This document shows positions 12,124 to 24,177 of a stretch of DNA of 64,000 nucleotides, in pieces. A program made the translations under genes and the position numbers. Each line of letters opens with the position of its first letter. Position 1 is the first letter of the stretch. The notes beneath the pieces were generated by a model, which was not told the DNA's origin, ran no database searches, and saw only the letters and a program-made list of their open reading frames with translations. Source of the stretch: Colletotrichum lupini (lineage: Eukaryota; Ascomycota; Sordariomycetes; Glomerellales; Glomerellaceae); NCBI RefSeq assembly GCF_023278565.1, contig NC_064682.1, positions 1,364,001-1,428,000 of the forward strand, read 5' to 3'.

Positions 12124-14421
12124 TCAAGCGGAACATTCGTATGCATCAGATTTCAACGAGAGTATTTCGAATGTCTTGAATCGATTGCGTATGACGATGT
12201 CAAGCTTCAAGGGGAATCCGCTCTCTTCGGTCGGTTCTTGTTTCAACTTCAGCTTGCGTGCAAGCCTAGTTGATCGCACCTCTGGTAACTTTTCCGGGGT
12301 CTCATCTGTGATGCCGAATGCATAGTACTCCTGACCTGGAACCTTAGCGAACCCGAGACGATACTGCTTCAGCTGCAACTCCAGTCGACCCTGCATGTAC
12401 CATCTCTTGCCTTTCTCTCCATGAACATCCATGTCTAGTGGGTCATCAATATCGTACTTCGATTCGCCAGATTTCTTGCTGTCCGCTTCACGATGTAGAA
12501 GCCGACTAGTTGAGGACCAAGATATGATGTCTGCGATGGTGAGATAGTCCCGTGGTGTGCGACGAAAGACTGACGCCTGAATCAGCTCGAAAAACACGAG
12601 TCCGGCACAAGATGCGAGTCCAACTATGACGACGACGAAGAGCGGCAATGAAAAGCAGACTACACATCTGTCGCCGTGGGCCCTAGAATAAACAATGATG
12701 CTGGATCCGATCAGTGTGGGGAACAAACGTTGGAGGAGCTCCCAGAACATGATCCGTACAAGCTTCCAATGCTTGTTCATGAATGCGTTGTATATTCTTA
12801 CCGGTAGGAATGAGCAAGTGTAGTTGAGAAGCAGGGTATTTTTTGCGGGTTCTCCAGGTTTTGATGGCCTTGCCATACGTGCCAGAGGCTCGGTATGGGC
12901 CACAAAGAGTGATAAGGTAGTCCAAAAAATAGACAAGAAGCTAACGGCAGTAATGAGGACAAGCTCAAACAGGACTATGGCCCAATTGCGGGATAAATTC
13001 CGCGGTGCCCAACAGTAACCCCCATTTGGTGTGATGGATGGAATGATGCTGATGCCGACAAGGAACAGAACCATAAGCGAAAAGGCCAAAGAGAAGTGAA
13101 TGTAGACAGAGAGTGGATTGGCAACCGCCCAAGCAGAATTATAGCGTATCAAGGCGAGAGTACGTATAGAGAGCGTTGAAGAGTTGCCATTGTCTGAAGA
13201 ACCTGAAAGATTTCTTGATTCGTTCGGTTTGACTAAAATGCACTGGCCCGGAACTCGAGGAGAAGCGTCTGGTGATTGTTTTGAACGATCCGAGCCACTT
13301 TGTGCTAAGTCCTGCAGCTCAACTGTAGACTGGACAATCCTGGGGTCGCCATTTGGATTAGGACTGTTGGCCTTTATGTCTGCTAAAGCATTTTCTGATT
13401 CTGGGGGGTTGAATTGGCACTTTGTCAACATAATGAAGAAAGACCAAAAGCCCCTTAAACTTACCAGTATCATCTGTGCCAAACCCATGCCAACATTTGC
13501 CATTTTTTGCCTCCCAATATCTCAAATATATTGGAATCTTTTCCAAGTTTTCGAACATCGACTCTCTCTTTGCTATCGATGATCCCTCAAAGTATTTGAG
13601 AACATTAGAGTGCCTAAACAAGACCAAAATGTCTGCTATTGAAACTGGGTCCCATCGCAGCCCGGTCTTGCGCTGCCAGAGGTATATAACCACGATTATG
13701 AGATACAGCTGAATGACACTGTAGAAAGCAATCAACGTATAACATGCCCAATCATTGACATGTAGACGAACGTCTGTATCATCCCAGCTTTGATACAGCA
13801 GGGCCGATTTGAAACCAATGACGCAGTAGCTTGGTATGTAGATAGTATAAGCGAGTATCAGGAGCCAATTCTTAGTTCCCCATGCATCCCGAAAGCTTGG
13901 TGCTGGGAAGTAGCTTCGAAGAATCGTTTCACCCGCAGTAGCGCCTTGTTTTCGTGCACATAAGATGAACGGCATCATTCGAAAGAGGTTGAGAAGCATG
14001 GCCTCGAGATGAGCTACCGTGCAAGTTCCGATGAGGATGAGCAAGGCTAGCAAGGCATAATAGGCTGGCGTGCTGACGACGAAGGAGGTTCGTTTTTCGA
14101 AGACGATGAGCCCCGCCAAAATACCACAGTTGATTGTGATTGAGCTGAATAGGGCCGCATTGGAAAGAATGAAGGGTCGATAATCCAACTTGTCCCGCTT
14201 TGGTATCGTTGGCACTGTTGTAAGACCAGTAGCCGTGGTTTCCTCTGGAGATGAATTTTGATTAGAATTTTCTGATTTCCTTGCCTGCACAGATCGGATC
14301 AATGCTCTCTGTACTTACTGCTCGCTCCATTTTCATGTGTTGACGAGACATCTGGCGTAGGGCTACCTGTGCGAGGAGGTCCCTGAGGCAAAACCTCAGC
14401 CTGACTTCTCCCAGACGCCAT
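12124..14421 (-). CDS. Eight-helix membrane protein, DUF3433-like
   Basis: Three exons (14421-14319, 14271-13465, 13400-12124), with introns of 47 and 64 bp, give about 728 residues. The first-intron acceptor was chosen because it keeps the ATG at 14421 in frame. A 34-bp alternative would start at 14336. There are two halves of four hydrophobic helices each, separated by a Ser/Asn-rich loop of about 100 residues. Each half ends in a similar soluble element: TGLRWDPVSIADI near residues 237-249 and TPRDYLTIADI near 585-595. These are followed by IYLRYW...GFGTDD and YRLGF...YYAFGITDE respectively. This layout matches the fungal DUF3433 membrane family, of unknown function. No signal peptide is visible. 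The family call rests on motif memory and layout, so it is moderately sure. Confidence 0.8.
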
Positions 14422-17317
14422 GTAGAGTGGACGGGGCCCAAAGGCTGGCTAATCGTGAGGCAAGTCCCTTTGCGGCAATCACACTCGAAGTGATTCTGGA
14501 CTATCTAGCTCTCAATCTGGGAAAAGAGCCACATCTTATACTGCAGATGCGAATAGAGCGAGAAGAAGCCAGACCTTCTGATGTGGGTAGGGGGTGGAGG
14601 CGCAGCGAACGCGAACCACTTCGCCAGAATGAAGACATATGCAGGCTACAGCCTCATATGACAAATCCACCGAATTGACCTGGGAGTGAGATAGCATCCT
14701 GTGTGGTGGTTGGGTTTCGCGAGTCTCGAGGGCCAGGCGATCCATTTGATGCAACCAACTCACGTCAGCGTGCTGAAGTCTCGCGTTGTGGCTAGGGCTA
14801 GGCATGGCTTTCACATGTTCACATACGTCCGATTGGTGATGTATACAGAGACGTATTTGGAAGTCGGCAAGTACCCAATCAATCGATCTGAATATAGCGC
14901 TCAGCTAGATGTACTGTCGAACAAATGCATGCACCAATAGTAGCCTTATCTCTCTGCAATGATCGGCACACCCCAATGTCTGTGGATGAGTCGCCAGAAA
15001 ATAGCAGAATGATAGCCTGGAGCCTTGTCCGCCTGAGCTAACTTTCGATCCAGCTGTTCAGACTCAGGATAATCGTGGCGATAAATGTATGAAGGTATGC
15101 TGCTGTCATAGTTCATGTCATTGAAAGACAGGCGTGATGGCTCTCAGGATGAAAATTCTAATTTTCTAGGGTCTATATTCAATGAGACCAAGTGACTGAA
15201 ATCCTCTCTAAACCCCTTTGACTCCCTGCCGAAAATAAATTCAATAGTGGGATTGGCCCTAATCTTGAGTGGTCTTAGGATTCATCTCTGCAGGGAAACT
15301 TGCATATGGCTTCGGGCAGTTGCAAAATGCGATTCATCGCCCGTGATTGAAGGCCCAAGGCCCTGTGTCGGCTGTGAGCCTTGGATATTGCGATACTATC
15401 TGCAACATTCAACCACAGATGTCTGAAATGGAAAACCTAAACGATTCTGGTAACTCCAGCAATTCGTTGGAAGCCCAGAGTCCACGCCCGCGATAACAGG
15501 TTGTTAACTCAGAGCTCACAAAAAGAAAGCTTGAGATGATAACATGGCCTACTCGACGCTTAATGATTGAAGGTCAATCAAGCTAGGCCATATTGCGCTT
15601 CCATTCTGACGCTACGATGTCCGTGTGACGAATCTGATGTCTCCGTGATCCTCAAAGAGGCATTTGACTCTGCTGATCCCAACCCCGGGGCTCCTACCCC
15701 GTTGCGAATGTTGGCCAAGACTGCGGGCACGCCTCGTCTGAAGGCGACTTTCCGAGAAATTCTGTGGTCCGGTCGGTCTACGGCTGGCACTGGCACGACA
15801 TCAACCTAGGCAAGTCTCTCCCATGAACACAAAATTGAAAATATCCAACTACCGATCGCCAAGATTCAGAATTCACCACGAAGTGACATTGAAGCAATTG
15901 ACAGGTAGACCGAGCTTGCTATCACGGGAGCTCGACCAGTACAGGGAGAAAGTGATGAAGGTTGGCTGTCTATATGGAAATTAAGGGCAAAGTTCCCACA
16001 AACTATGGTTGGGCGAGCAAAATCCTATATGCGCGAACCTACGGACATTGATTAACGGACTTCACGTGGCGAGTGCAAGTTCATAAATAGTTAACACAAT
16101 CACAGCATCGCCCAACAGTCAAAATAGACACAAGAAACATCTTAGTTAACAATTTGCTTGGTACGCATGAGGTCAGCAAGCTGTTCAAGTCTTGAGTAAA
16201 GTGTGCACAGCAGTTGTAGGTCCAAAAAAACTGCAGCCGAACCTTCCATCCTTGCCAAACTTTAACGGAGAATATGACAAACAGGAAAAATCACCGACGA
16301 CAAACCACAGAATCTAGGCCTCTCTACAAGGTTGTCGCGTGCAGAGTGAGCTGTCAGGCAGTCACGGCAAGTTAAGCGCAGCGTTGCGTCCGATTCAATC
16401 CCCGTGAGTATCACCTTGGCGCGCGCGGATAACTCAGTCTCGACCTGCGGCGCCAGGAACATCCATTTTTGGTGCTGTGCCTGTGAGAGGTAAATTCAAA
16501 CGTCTAGGGGCCGGTTCGTCGGTTGGAAATAGAATGGACTGTTTGACATTGATGGTGGGTTGGGTGGAGATCCATCGTCTTAGCACCGACATTAAGTTCC
16601 AGATTGTGCCTGGCCGATCCGGGGTCCAATCGGTAGCGCATGAACGACAGCGGGAGAGTAACGATAGTGCCGAGTCATTGGTCATAAACAAAATACTGTT
16701 AATTGTCAGCCAAATACCAAGCTGTTGCGAAAACGAGGCCCCTTATTGGACCGAGATGAGTTCCGAATCAGGAGTCGCTAAGAAAACGTGTGCTGGCAAG
16801 GCTCTTTTTTGATGCCGGCCGGCGCGCCGGTGCCCCGGAATAGTTCACGTCAAGACTCAAGGCCCCTCCGGGTCCCACCCGGCCGCCAGTAGCGGCAGCG
16901 AATGATGAGATGACAGCCCCCAAAAAGCCATCTACTTGGTAAGCGACTTTATCTTAACACCCGTTTGCTAAGATGGGGAAACCTCATGACTATGGTGCAA
17001 TTGGATGCTCAAAATAGTGTCTTCCTTGTCCTAATCCACTCGTAGTAGCGCGCGGTCACTTAGACTTGGAATAGAGATTGTGATCTGTACAGGACGAACC
17101 TTCTAAGCGAAGGTCATAATGGCCTCTTAATATGACTTTAGGAAAGATATAAAGAAGATTGAGATCTCATCTCATTGAAGAGAAATATTCTAGATCATCA
17201 TCCGATCCACTAAACATCAAGCGCAAGCGCCATTCTTCTTTTCCATCTCACCTTTATCTTTTTCTTATTCCTTTCTCCCATTCCTTATCCCAGTCCTTCT
17301 CGACGAAGCTTTTCAAA
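14422..17317. other. Intergenic, no gene seen
   Basis: About 2.9 kb without a supported coding region. Open frames are at most 111 codons and have no recognisable content. The last 200 bp before 17318 is CT-rich (cattcttcttttccatctc) and probably the GH16 5' leader. A perfect GGCCGGCGCGCC stretch lies near 16816-16829. Confidence 0.5.
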
Positions 17318-18415
17318 ATGACGACTAAGCAGGTTCTGTCTCTTCTTCCTCTTCTCTTCAGCGCGGGCTGGTCATCCCCGGCGCCGTTCCCTCCTAAGGG
17401 AGGTTACCCCGGCGGTTTCCCGTCTCCAGATGGCAAGCCAGGCTTTGCGCCTTCCGGAGCCGTCCCGTCGTTTCCTCAGGAGTCTGGTGTCGCGACCCCG
17501 GTCAACAACGCCCTCAAGCCTGCCGCCAGCACGACCCCAGGCAAGGGGGGCAATAACACAGGCGGCGGCCCGACCCTCCCCGCCGGCTACGCAAAGATCG
17601 TCTTCGAGGACGACTTCTCGACGCAAAAGGCCGGCGCCCTACCCGACTCGTCAAAGTGGACCTTTGATGTCGGTACTGGCTACCCGGGTGGCGCCACCAA
17701 CTGGGGCACGAATGAGATCCAGACCTATACCAAGGACACCAAGAACATTGCTATCTCGGAAAGCGGCACCCTAACCATCACGCCCATCAAGACCGGCGAG
17801 GCGTGGACCTCATCTCGTATCGAGACCAACGCCGCGTCGGACTTCACTTGCCCGGCTAAGAGCAAGCTGCGCATGGAGGCAAGCATCATGATTCCGGCTT
17901 CGAACCCGGCAACGCAGTCCGGCATCTGGCCCGCCTTCTGGTCCATGGGCTCCGCCTTCCGCACAAATGTTACCTCGTGGCCCAGCGTCGGCGAGATCGA
18001 CATGCTCGAGGTCTCCAAGGGTGTCGGCACGGTGTTCCAGACGGCTCACTGCGGCGTTATCAACGGCGGCCCATGCAACGAGAAGACTGGTCTCAGCTCC
18101 AGCGCCGAGTTCCCGCGCGGCGAGTTTGTCAAGATTGCCTGTGAAGTTGATCGGTCTGCCGGCGGCGGTTTCGCCACTGAGAAGCTTGTGTGGTACCTCA
18201 ACGACAAGGTGACCAAGACCATTACGGGCCAGGAGATTGGCGACGAGGCTGTTTGGAAGAACCTTGCTCAGACCCCCAAGATGATCCTGCTCAACGTCGC
18301 TATCGGTGGCGAGTTCCCTGATGCCAAGGCTGGTACCAAGACGCCCAATGCTCAGACTGTCGGCGGCAAGGATTCCCGTATGGAGGTCAAGTACGTTGCT
18401 GTCTACAGCACTTAG
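17318..18415 (+). CDS. Secreted GH16 beta-glucanase
   Basis: A single exon of 365 residues. I start at the ATG at 17318 rather than the upstream in-frame codon at 17159. It opens a clear signal peptide (MTTKQVLSLLPLLFSAGWSS), while the upstream extension is Ser/Lys-rich and hydrophilic. After the signal comes a Gly/Pro-rich linker (residues 21-90), then the GH16 jelly-roll domain. The catalytic signature GEIDMLE sits at residues 225-231, with Glu226 as predicted nucleophile and Glu231 as acid/base. Conserved GIWPAFWSMG lies just upstream, and WYLNDK and MILLNVAIGG lie downstream. The family cleaves beta-1,3 or mixed beta-1,3/1,4 glucans. The exact substrate (plant mixed-linkage glucan or fungal wall glucan) cannot be read from sequence. 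It converges with the AA9 gene, whose stop lies 640 bp away. Confidence 0.93.
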   Translation: MTTKQVLSLLPLLFSAGWSSPAPFPPKGGYPGGFPSPDGKPGFAPSGAVPSFPQESGVATPVNNALKPAASTTPGKGGNNTGGGPTLPAGYAKIVFEDDFSTQKAGALPDSSKWTFDVGTGYPGGATNWGTNEIQTYTKDTKNIAISESGTLTITPIKTGEAWTSSRIETNAASDFTCPAKSKLRMEASIMIPASNPATQSGIWPAFWSMGSAFRTNVTSWPSVGEIDMLEVSKGVGTVFQTAHCGVINGGPCNEKTGLSSSAEFPRGEFVKIACEVDRSAGGGFATEKLVWYLNDKVTKTITGQEIGDEAVWKNLAQTPKMILLNVAIGGEFPDAKAGTKTPNAQTVGGKDSRMEVKYVAVYST

Positions 18416-19055
18416 ATACCTTATTTCTTGCCATCTACTGATGGCGCCTTTTCACTTCTCTTCACACTGGTCTTGCTCTGATCTAGACATCGGCGCTGAC
18501 AGACATTTGCATGGCAACTTGGAGCGGCTTTGATATTGTTTGCTTAGTTTGTTGGAGTTTGCGAGCGAGTCTTGTTTTTGTATATTAGCATAAGTACGTA
18601 CGCAAATGAAAGAACACTCAGACCACTACCTCTATCTTCTCTTCTCTCTATGAATCGGAACGACTTTATTTGGGCCAGATAGAGTGGCCACCTGCCCATG
18701 TTTACTCTTTCTATTTGACTTCAGTTTCAATTGCTGAACAGCCCCACCCTCAAGTGAAAGACGAAATACTTTGACCATTTCCTGAGAGCATACACAGTAA
18801 TTGCAATATTCATCCGCATTTAAGCACCTGCCACTTTAAGCGGTACTCCAAGCCTGTGATCAACCAAGACATTGGGATTATTTTGAACAAGGAAAAGTCT
18901 TGTTGTATTGTGCCACTCGAAAAGGGCGTAAATCGCAGAATTACGCGGTATACTATGTACAAAGAACTTCTAATATGTACCGGAAAGATACGTCTCCTCT
19001 ATAAACAACCATCTATCGCTTTCCTCACGGCGTCTAGATTCTGACCTAGTACACT
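18416..19055. other. Intergenic between convergent CAZyme genes
   Basis: A 640-bp spacer holding the 3' UTRs of the GH16 and AA9 genes. No other feature was seen. Confidence 0.6.
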
Positions 19056-20223
19056 CTAGTACTTGGCAGAGCGGCGGGCCTTGCGAGCACGGCGGCGCTT
19101 GCAGCCAGAGGGGCTGCTGGGAGCAGGGGCAGCAGCAGCGGAGGTAGAGGCAGCGGCGGCGGAAGAGGTGGTAGCGGGGGCAGCAGCGGTGGGAGTGGCC
19201 GAGGCGGCAGCGGCGCTAGTGACGAGGGTAGTGGGGGCGGCAGCAGCGGGAGCCGAAGAAGAAGCGGCAGCGGCCGGGGCGGAGGCAGCGGGAGCGGAGG
19301 AAGCGGGGGCAGAGCCGGAAGAGCCACCACCCTCGTAGACAGCAGGGCCGGGGATGACGTAGCTTTGGTTTATTGTTAGTTTGTTGTTTTTACGTGCCTT
19401 CCCATTGATAGCGGGTGAAAATGGGTGTACTTACTTGGAGATGGTGTTGTAGATGTTGATCAACAGACCAGGGTCGGTGGCCTTGTAGGCACCGGGGAAG
19501 ACAACACCCTCAGGCTTGGCCGTTCCAGATCCTTCTACCTTGAGTTGGTAGCAGCTAACGCCTTGATTAGCTTCCTGATCGTGTCTGTGATGGGTGGAAG
19601 TGGTTGAAAATACCTCATGTAGTACTGGGCACCGTTGGCGGAGCCAGCAGCGTGGAGAGCAACGGTTTCGGCACGGAGAAGGTAGTCACCAGGGGCGATG
19701 TCAGAGGGAATGACAACGTTCTGTTTGCCGCAGCCCTCGTTGATCAGGTCGTTACCCCAGGTGTTGTTGTTGGCGAAGTAGCCAGACTCGAAGATCTTGA
19801 AGAAAGAGCTGGAGCCATCGGCGGTGGCGGCGTCGGCGACGGAGCTCAGGTAGACCATGACGGGGCCGTGGTGGGCACCTCCAATAGCCTCCTCAGTGCA
19901 GGCACGGGTGTTGTGCTGGTGCATCTCGACGGTGATGGTGTCGCCGGCCTTGACGCCGCAGGTGGTGGTGGCGGCAGCGGAGTTGGCGTTGCAGCGCATG
20001 TCGTTGGACGTGGGGTCCTGGACGGGAGAGTTGGAAGCCTGTGATTTCTTGTTAGTCTCTGATCATGTTACACTTGGAGCTGCTGTGTAAGTCGACGTAC
20101 GGGCATGCGGACGCAGCTGGACTCCTGGTCAACACCGTTGACCCAGAGTTGCTGGAAGATGGCGTGGCCGGCAACCATGTTGGCCATGGAGGCGGTAAGG
20201 GCGAGAGCAGCGACAGACTTCAT
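19056..20223 (-). CDS. AA9 lytic polysaccharide monooxygenase
   Basis: Four exons (20223-20101, 20038-19614, 19554-19435, 19362-19056), with introns of 62, 59 and 72 bp, give about 324 residues. The signal peptide (MKSVAALALTASMANMVAG) is followed directly by His20, which becomes the mature N-terminal histidine of the copper brace. The second histidine lies in GGAHHGPVMVYL (residues 94-105). The axial tyrosine lies in QYYMSCYQL, which is rebuilt across the second intron. These three elements define AA9 (formerly GH61) enzymes, which oxidatively cleave cellulose or related glucans outside the cell using copper and an electron donor. The C-terminus is a Ser/Ala/Pro/Thr-rich linker of about 80 residues. 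It ends in a basic tail, CKRRRARKARRSAKY, instead of a CBM1 cellulose-binding module. The neighbouring GH16 fits a role in wall-polymer breakdown. Confidence 0.95.
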
Positions 20224-22717
20224 CTTGACGGTGATTTTGGTTTGGTTGTTGTTTTGAAAAAAGAAGGTGATTTTCCGGGCGTTAGAAGAAGTGCACACAA
20301 AGGTGAGAAGTGAGTGAAATGACGCCGGCGTCGGGCTGTAGAGAAGGACTGAAAGTAAAGAGTGGACAGATGAGTGACTGAAACTGTTGAAGAGACAAAA
20401 AAAAACTCTCTTCTCGAGAAACGAGGAGAGCGAGATGCTATATGTATGGCCTCTCTGGGTTCCTCGCATCACCCCCCTCCATTCCCCTCCCCTCCCGTCT
20501 TCAACCACCAACATCGTCCTCGGTCTTCCTCCTCCTCCCCACCAACCGGACATGGTCAGGCCAGTTTAGAGCTGCCAAGCCTAAATTCTGGAAAGGGGGA
20601 CCGCAATCCCGTCCCACTGGCCCACGACGCCGCCTCATCGGTTCAACTAACAACCAGGGATCTGATACTTCGAAGGGAAGCGTTTAATCTCTATACTGCA
20701 AGGGTTCGTCAGGAACTGAATGGGCACACAGGCTGCAGCACCGCTTTCCCGCCGTAAAGAAGCAGTCCCGGCCGGGCATGCTCATGGGTGTCACCGATCG
20801 TTCATTGGAGCAATAATCTTGAAAGGGGTTAACGTTGTGGGGATGCCCGCTGTTGTGTCTAAATTGCGGGATGTGTGCCTTGCAGCTTCGGCTGCGCGGG
20901 TGACGCGCCCAGCTCGGGTTTGTCGACCAGGGGTTCATCAACTTGCAGCCAGTTGGTGCGGCTTCTATACGGATTCGCTTTTGCTTATTCGGCTGGATAG
21001 GTTCGCAAGGCGGGCATCCCTCGCTTCAGTCGTCCCAACTTGACCCCAAGCTTAATTTAACCCCTTGGAGGACATCGCTGTCCCTGGAGTCGGATCCAAG
21101 TGTTCAACCACTGGCGTGTCGGCAACCAGTGCTGACCCCCGGTTTTCGATCCCCCTTCGCGGCTGGCCGTCCGAACCTGAAACACAAACAGCATGTGGCC
21201 CCTGGCGCTACTCAGTTTGGCCAAGATAAGACCACAGCAAAAACTGCTGGCTGTTCCTTTTTCTCTTTCAGGACTCATAGAAACAGGTGAGTTTACTGGT
21301 ATAAACGAACACAGGCAGAATTCGGTGGAACTCTCGTGCAAAGCAATATGTGTCAGCAGCAAAAGTCTTACTAAACTTTGGTAGGCGACGTTGAATAGAT
21401 TGAACCTTAGCCCTCGCCCGTGAGATCGACGGAGAATCACTAACATATACTTTCCTTGGTACTCGCGTGTCTCCGTGGTGCTGGACCGTTTGGCGCAAAT
21501 CAAGTTAATCAACCCAGGTCTTGAATGATTCCGATTGGGCAACGGAGTGATCCGCGATCGTCATCCTACCCAGGGGCGAGCGACGGTCCTGGGGCTCGAT
21601 GGATTGTGTCACCCAAAGTGGTCCAACCCTGGATGAGCCCTGCAAGCCCGTCTTCAGTGGTCGAAGCCTGTACCACTGGCGGACACGTGCGTTACGGGTA
21701 GAGATGACTTTTGGTCCTTCTGGACTTCTGAAGTAGGAGGGGGAGGAGAACGATGCAGAACACAGCCGCTCTCGAGTCAATATGCTGGCTCTGACACTTC
21801 CCTTTGCGGTTATGGATTGACTCAATTCGTACGCCGCACTAACGGTCTCGACCAGCTCCAGCCGTAAATGAACGCCTGTTGTAGATGCCAATCCGTCTCT
21901 ATTGCTTCGCCAAAAGACAAGTTGGACCAATATCCTTCTCAACACCTCGGTTCTCAACTTATCAGCTTATGTGGAGAGCATACGGTGGTTCCCCAAGCCT
22001 TTAGGCGGGAAATCATCTCCGAGTGAAACGAGTCTAGATCTTGGGGGCCAGTTCGGGGACGTTCGGGGACGGCTGAATTTTTCGATGGGGGGTTTACCCT
22101 TTTAGCGCAGCGCACCGCTGACCGCTGCACGTTTAATCATTTCGAAACCAGGGCCGCCAGTTCTGGCGCCTGGGCCATGCATGGTCCATGGATGATGGCG
22201 CCAACCGTCAACGAGCGAAGGGGAGAACGGGCTGCGGCAGGATAGAAAAGTCTTGGCCATATCGTGCCGCTCTAAAAAGAAATAAGGCCAATATTTTCGA
22301 CCATGCATCTGGCGGCAAGTGAGGATATCGTACGTCATACCTGGTAGTGAGGTCCCAAGTTGTAAAAGTCTGAGAGCTTTTTTTTTTTTATCGTCTCGCA
22401 TAATTGTGGTATTGCCTGAGATTACTCCAAGATTAATGACACTTTGTAAACTACCTAACCATAACTTTGGTGTTCGTGGTACGCTATCTAGGGCTTTATC
22501 GGGTTCGTCTCAGACACTCAGCCCAGAATCGTTGATCAGCAATAACTCTCTAGCAAGTTGACAATGCTTTCGATCCAATTGTCGTTGAATTGAGCCAGAA
22601 TATGAGGGGACGTCATTTCGTGAACGGCAGATGCAGCAACGGCACAATTCTGCCGGTTTAAAGACGGTGTGCATCAGTCAAAAATTAAGCTTGATGCCAT
22701 GTCTGATTTAAGGTAGC
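20224..22717. other. Intergenic, no gene seen
   Basis: About 2.5 kb. The first 300 bp is the AA9 promoter and leader. The rest holds only short or non-ATG open frames without recognisable content. A short direct repeat (gttcggggac twice in tandem) is present near 22052-22071. Confidence 0.5.
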
Positions 22718-23266
22718 CTATGGTCCTAGGCTATTCTTGAAGACATATATTGGCCCACTTGACTGAAGAAATCTTCTGGAACCTGTGGATTCCCTATCAA
22801 GGTATCTCAACTTCATCTCGTACTCGTGCCGAATATCCGAGTACCATCTTTCTACCCCCTCCATTCCCAAAGTCCTTTCCTCACCTTTTGCACCCTGCAA
22901 TTCTTTTGAAAGCTGCGTGTTTTCTTTTACAAGAAGCTCACCTTTGTGAGAGTAGATTTTCATGATGATAAGGCACTCGATAAGGGTATGATTCTTTTCT
23001 GGCCCGATGCGGGGCAACATCATGAGCATCCACGGCTTGGCTATAAACCTCTCTTGTTGGATTCCAAAGCCGTGGTCTTCAAACCTTTCGTCTAAACCTC
23101 TCGCGCTGATCAAAGACCTGATGGCGTTCAGTGCGACGCTCAGGAGACGACTGGAGGTTGAACCGTTGGAGAGCAAAGTCCCAGCGAATCGCGATGGTGT
23201 TCGATCTTGACCAGGTAAAAGTTCAGCAATGGTCTTGCCAACTGCTGAATGTGTGTTATGAAACAC
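22718..23266 (-). CDS. Open frame, possible partial hypothetical gene
   Basis: An open frame of about 182 codons with protein-like composition in its second half (YSDIRHEYEMKLRYLDRES). It ends just after SSGPIYVFKNSLGP. The frame opens at a GTG directly after an in-frame TGA. Its first ATG lies deep inside, near MLMMLPRIG, so a complete gene would need an upstream exon I could not find. An overlapping 38-codon frame starts at the ATG near 23288. It lies 43 bp beyond the MED18 stop on the same strand. I recognise no domain. It may be a gene remnant or chance. Confidence 0.25.
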   Translation of the reverse strand: MFHNTHSAVGKTIAELLPGQDRTPSRFAGTLLSNGSTSSRLLSVALNAIRSLISARGLDERFEDHGFGIQQERFIAKPWMLMMLPRIGPEKNHTLIECLIIMKIYSHKGELLVKENTQLSKELQGAKGEERTLGMEGVERWYSDIRHEYEMKLRYLDRESTGSRRFLQSSGPIYVFKNSLGP

Positions 23267-23309
23267 GAATCAGGGCCATCATCCATGAATTTGGTAAGAT
23301 AGCCATCTT

Positions 23310-24177
23310 TTACCGCTGGTCTGTGATGGTCATGACCTGGGGCAGTGGTGCAGGCGCATTTCTCATCTCAACCGCAACGCGGGTGTCGTGTATGCGTCGG
23401 TCAAACATCTTAAATTCGAAGACGCCCTCGAGCTCACGCCGAATATTGGCCAACTGCTCGTGCGCCTTGAGGATCTCATCGGGCTTGTTGTCTTGATGAA
23501 CATGAACCTTAATCAGAAACATCCATCGCTGCCCGGGATCCGCTGGTGACATGGTGTCCCATGTAGCTGTTTGAGTGAGAGGGCCATTGTCGCCGTTCAT
23601 CTGGAGAATGTAGTGTCTTGAGAGGCAAAATTCTACATCTTCTCGGAAGAACTGATAGGTTTCCTCAATAGCCTCGCTTTTGAACCTGCATATCGTCAGA
23701 TCACTATCGTCAACAACGGGTGACCAAAACTGACTGGTAGTTGTTGTCTTTCATCACAGACAACAAGTTCCGTTGGTCCCAAATCTCAGTCTTCTTGCGC
23801 TGAGTAACCGAGGAGCGGACCTGGGGAGGATCAGGGAAATCGGTCCACCGGAGGGTGCCGGCACGCGCATTGAAGTCCACTTCCGGAGCGGTCGGGCCGA
23901 AGTCCTTATCCTTGAAGACCTCATATCGGGCTTGAAGGATGTAAGATTGACGGCTCAGTTGCTGATGCAGGTCTTTCCACAGCATCTGAATGTCCTTGCG
24001 CGGCGTTTTGACGATCGAATTCTGGTTCGACATTCCGCCGGGTTTGCCTGGGCCCTTGAAATAAAGGACGCGATGGAGACTCTGCCATGCGGGCATGGCG
24101 CAGAGACCGCCGAGGACGGAGCATGCCGCCTGAATATCATCGTCGTCGACGAGCGTCGTGAGAAAGAGCTCGTACAT
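23310..24177 (-). CDS. MED18: Mediator complex subunit 18
   Basis: Two exons (24177-23735 and 23685-23310), with a 49-bp GTCAGT...CAG intron containing a CTGAC branch site, give about 272 residues. The N-terminus MYELFLTTLVDDDDIQAAC and the segment HRVLYFKGPGKPGG are typical of fungal MED18 (Srb5-related). The second exon runs through YQFFREDVEFCLSRHY and the barrel strand region up to FKMFDRRIHDTRV. MED18 is a head-module subunit of Mediator, acting in the nucleus with MED20 and MED8 in RNA polymerase II initiation and 3'-end processing. Length matches the family. The gene diverges from the PNKP-type gene at 24472. The call is by conserved N-terminus and overall layout. Confidence 0.87.

Noticed and set aside
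14285..14336. Alternative first intron of 34 bp for the membrane protein, with start at 14336
   Set aside because: Thirty-four bases is very short for a fungal intron. The 47-bp alternative keeps an upstream ATG and a longer N-terminus in frame. It remains possible.
19046..19330. Pro/Leu-rich frame and its plus-strand Ala-rich partner
   Set aside because: Both are alternative frames of the Ala/Ser/Pro-rich linker in AA9 exon 4, whose reading frame is fixed by splicing.
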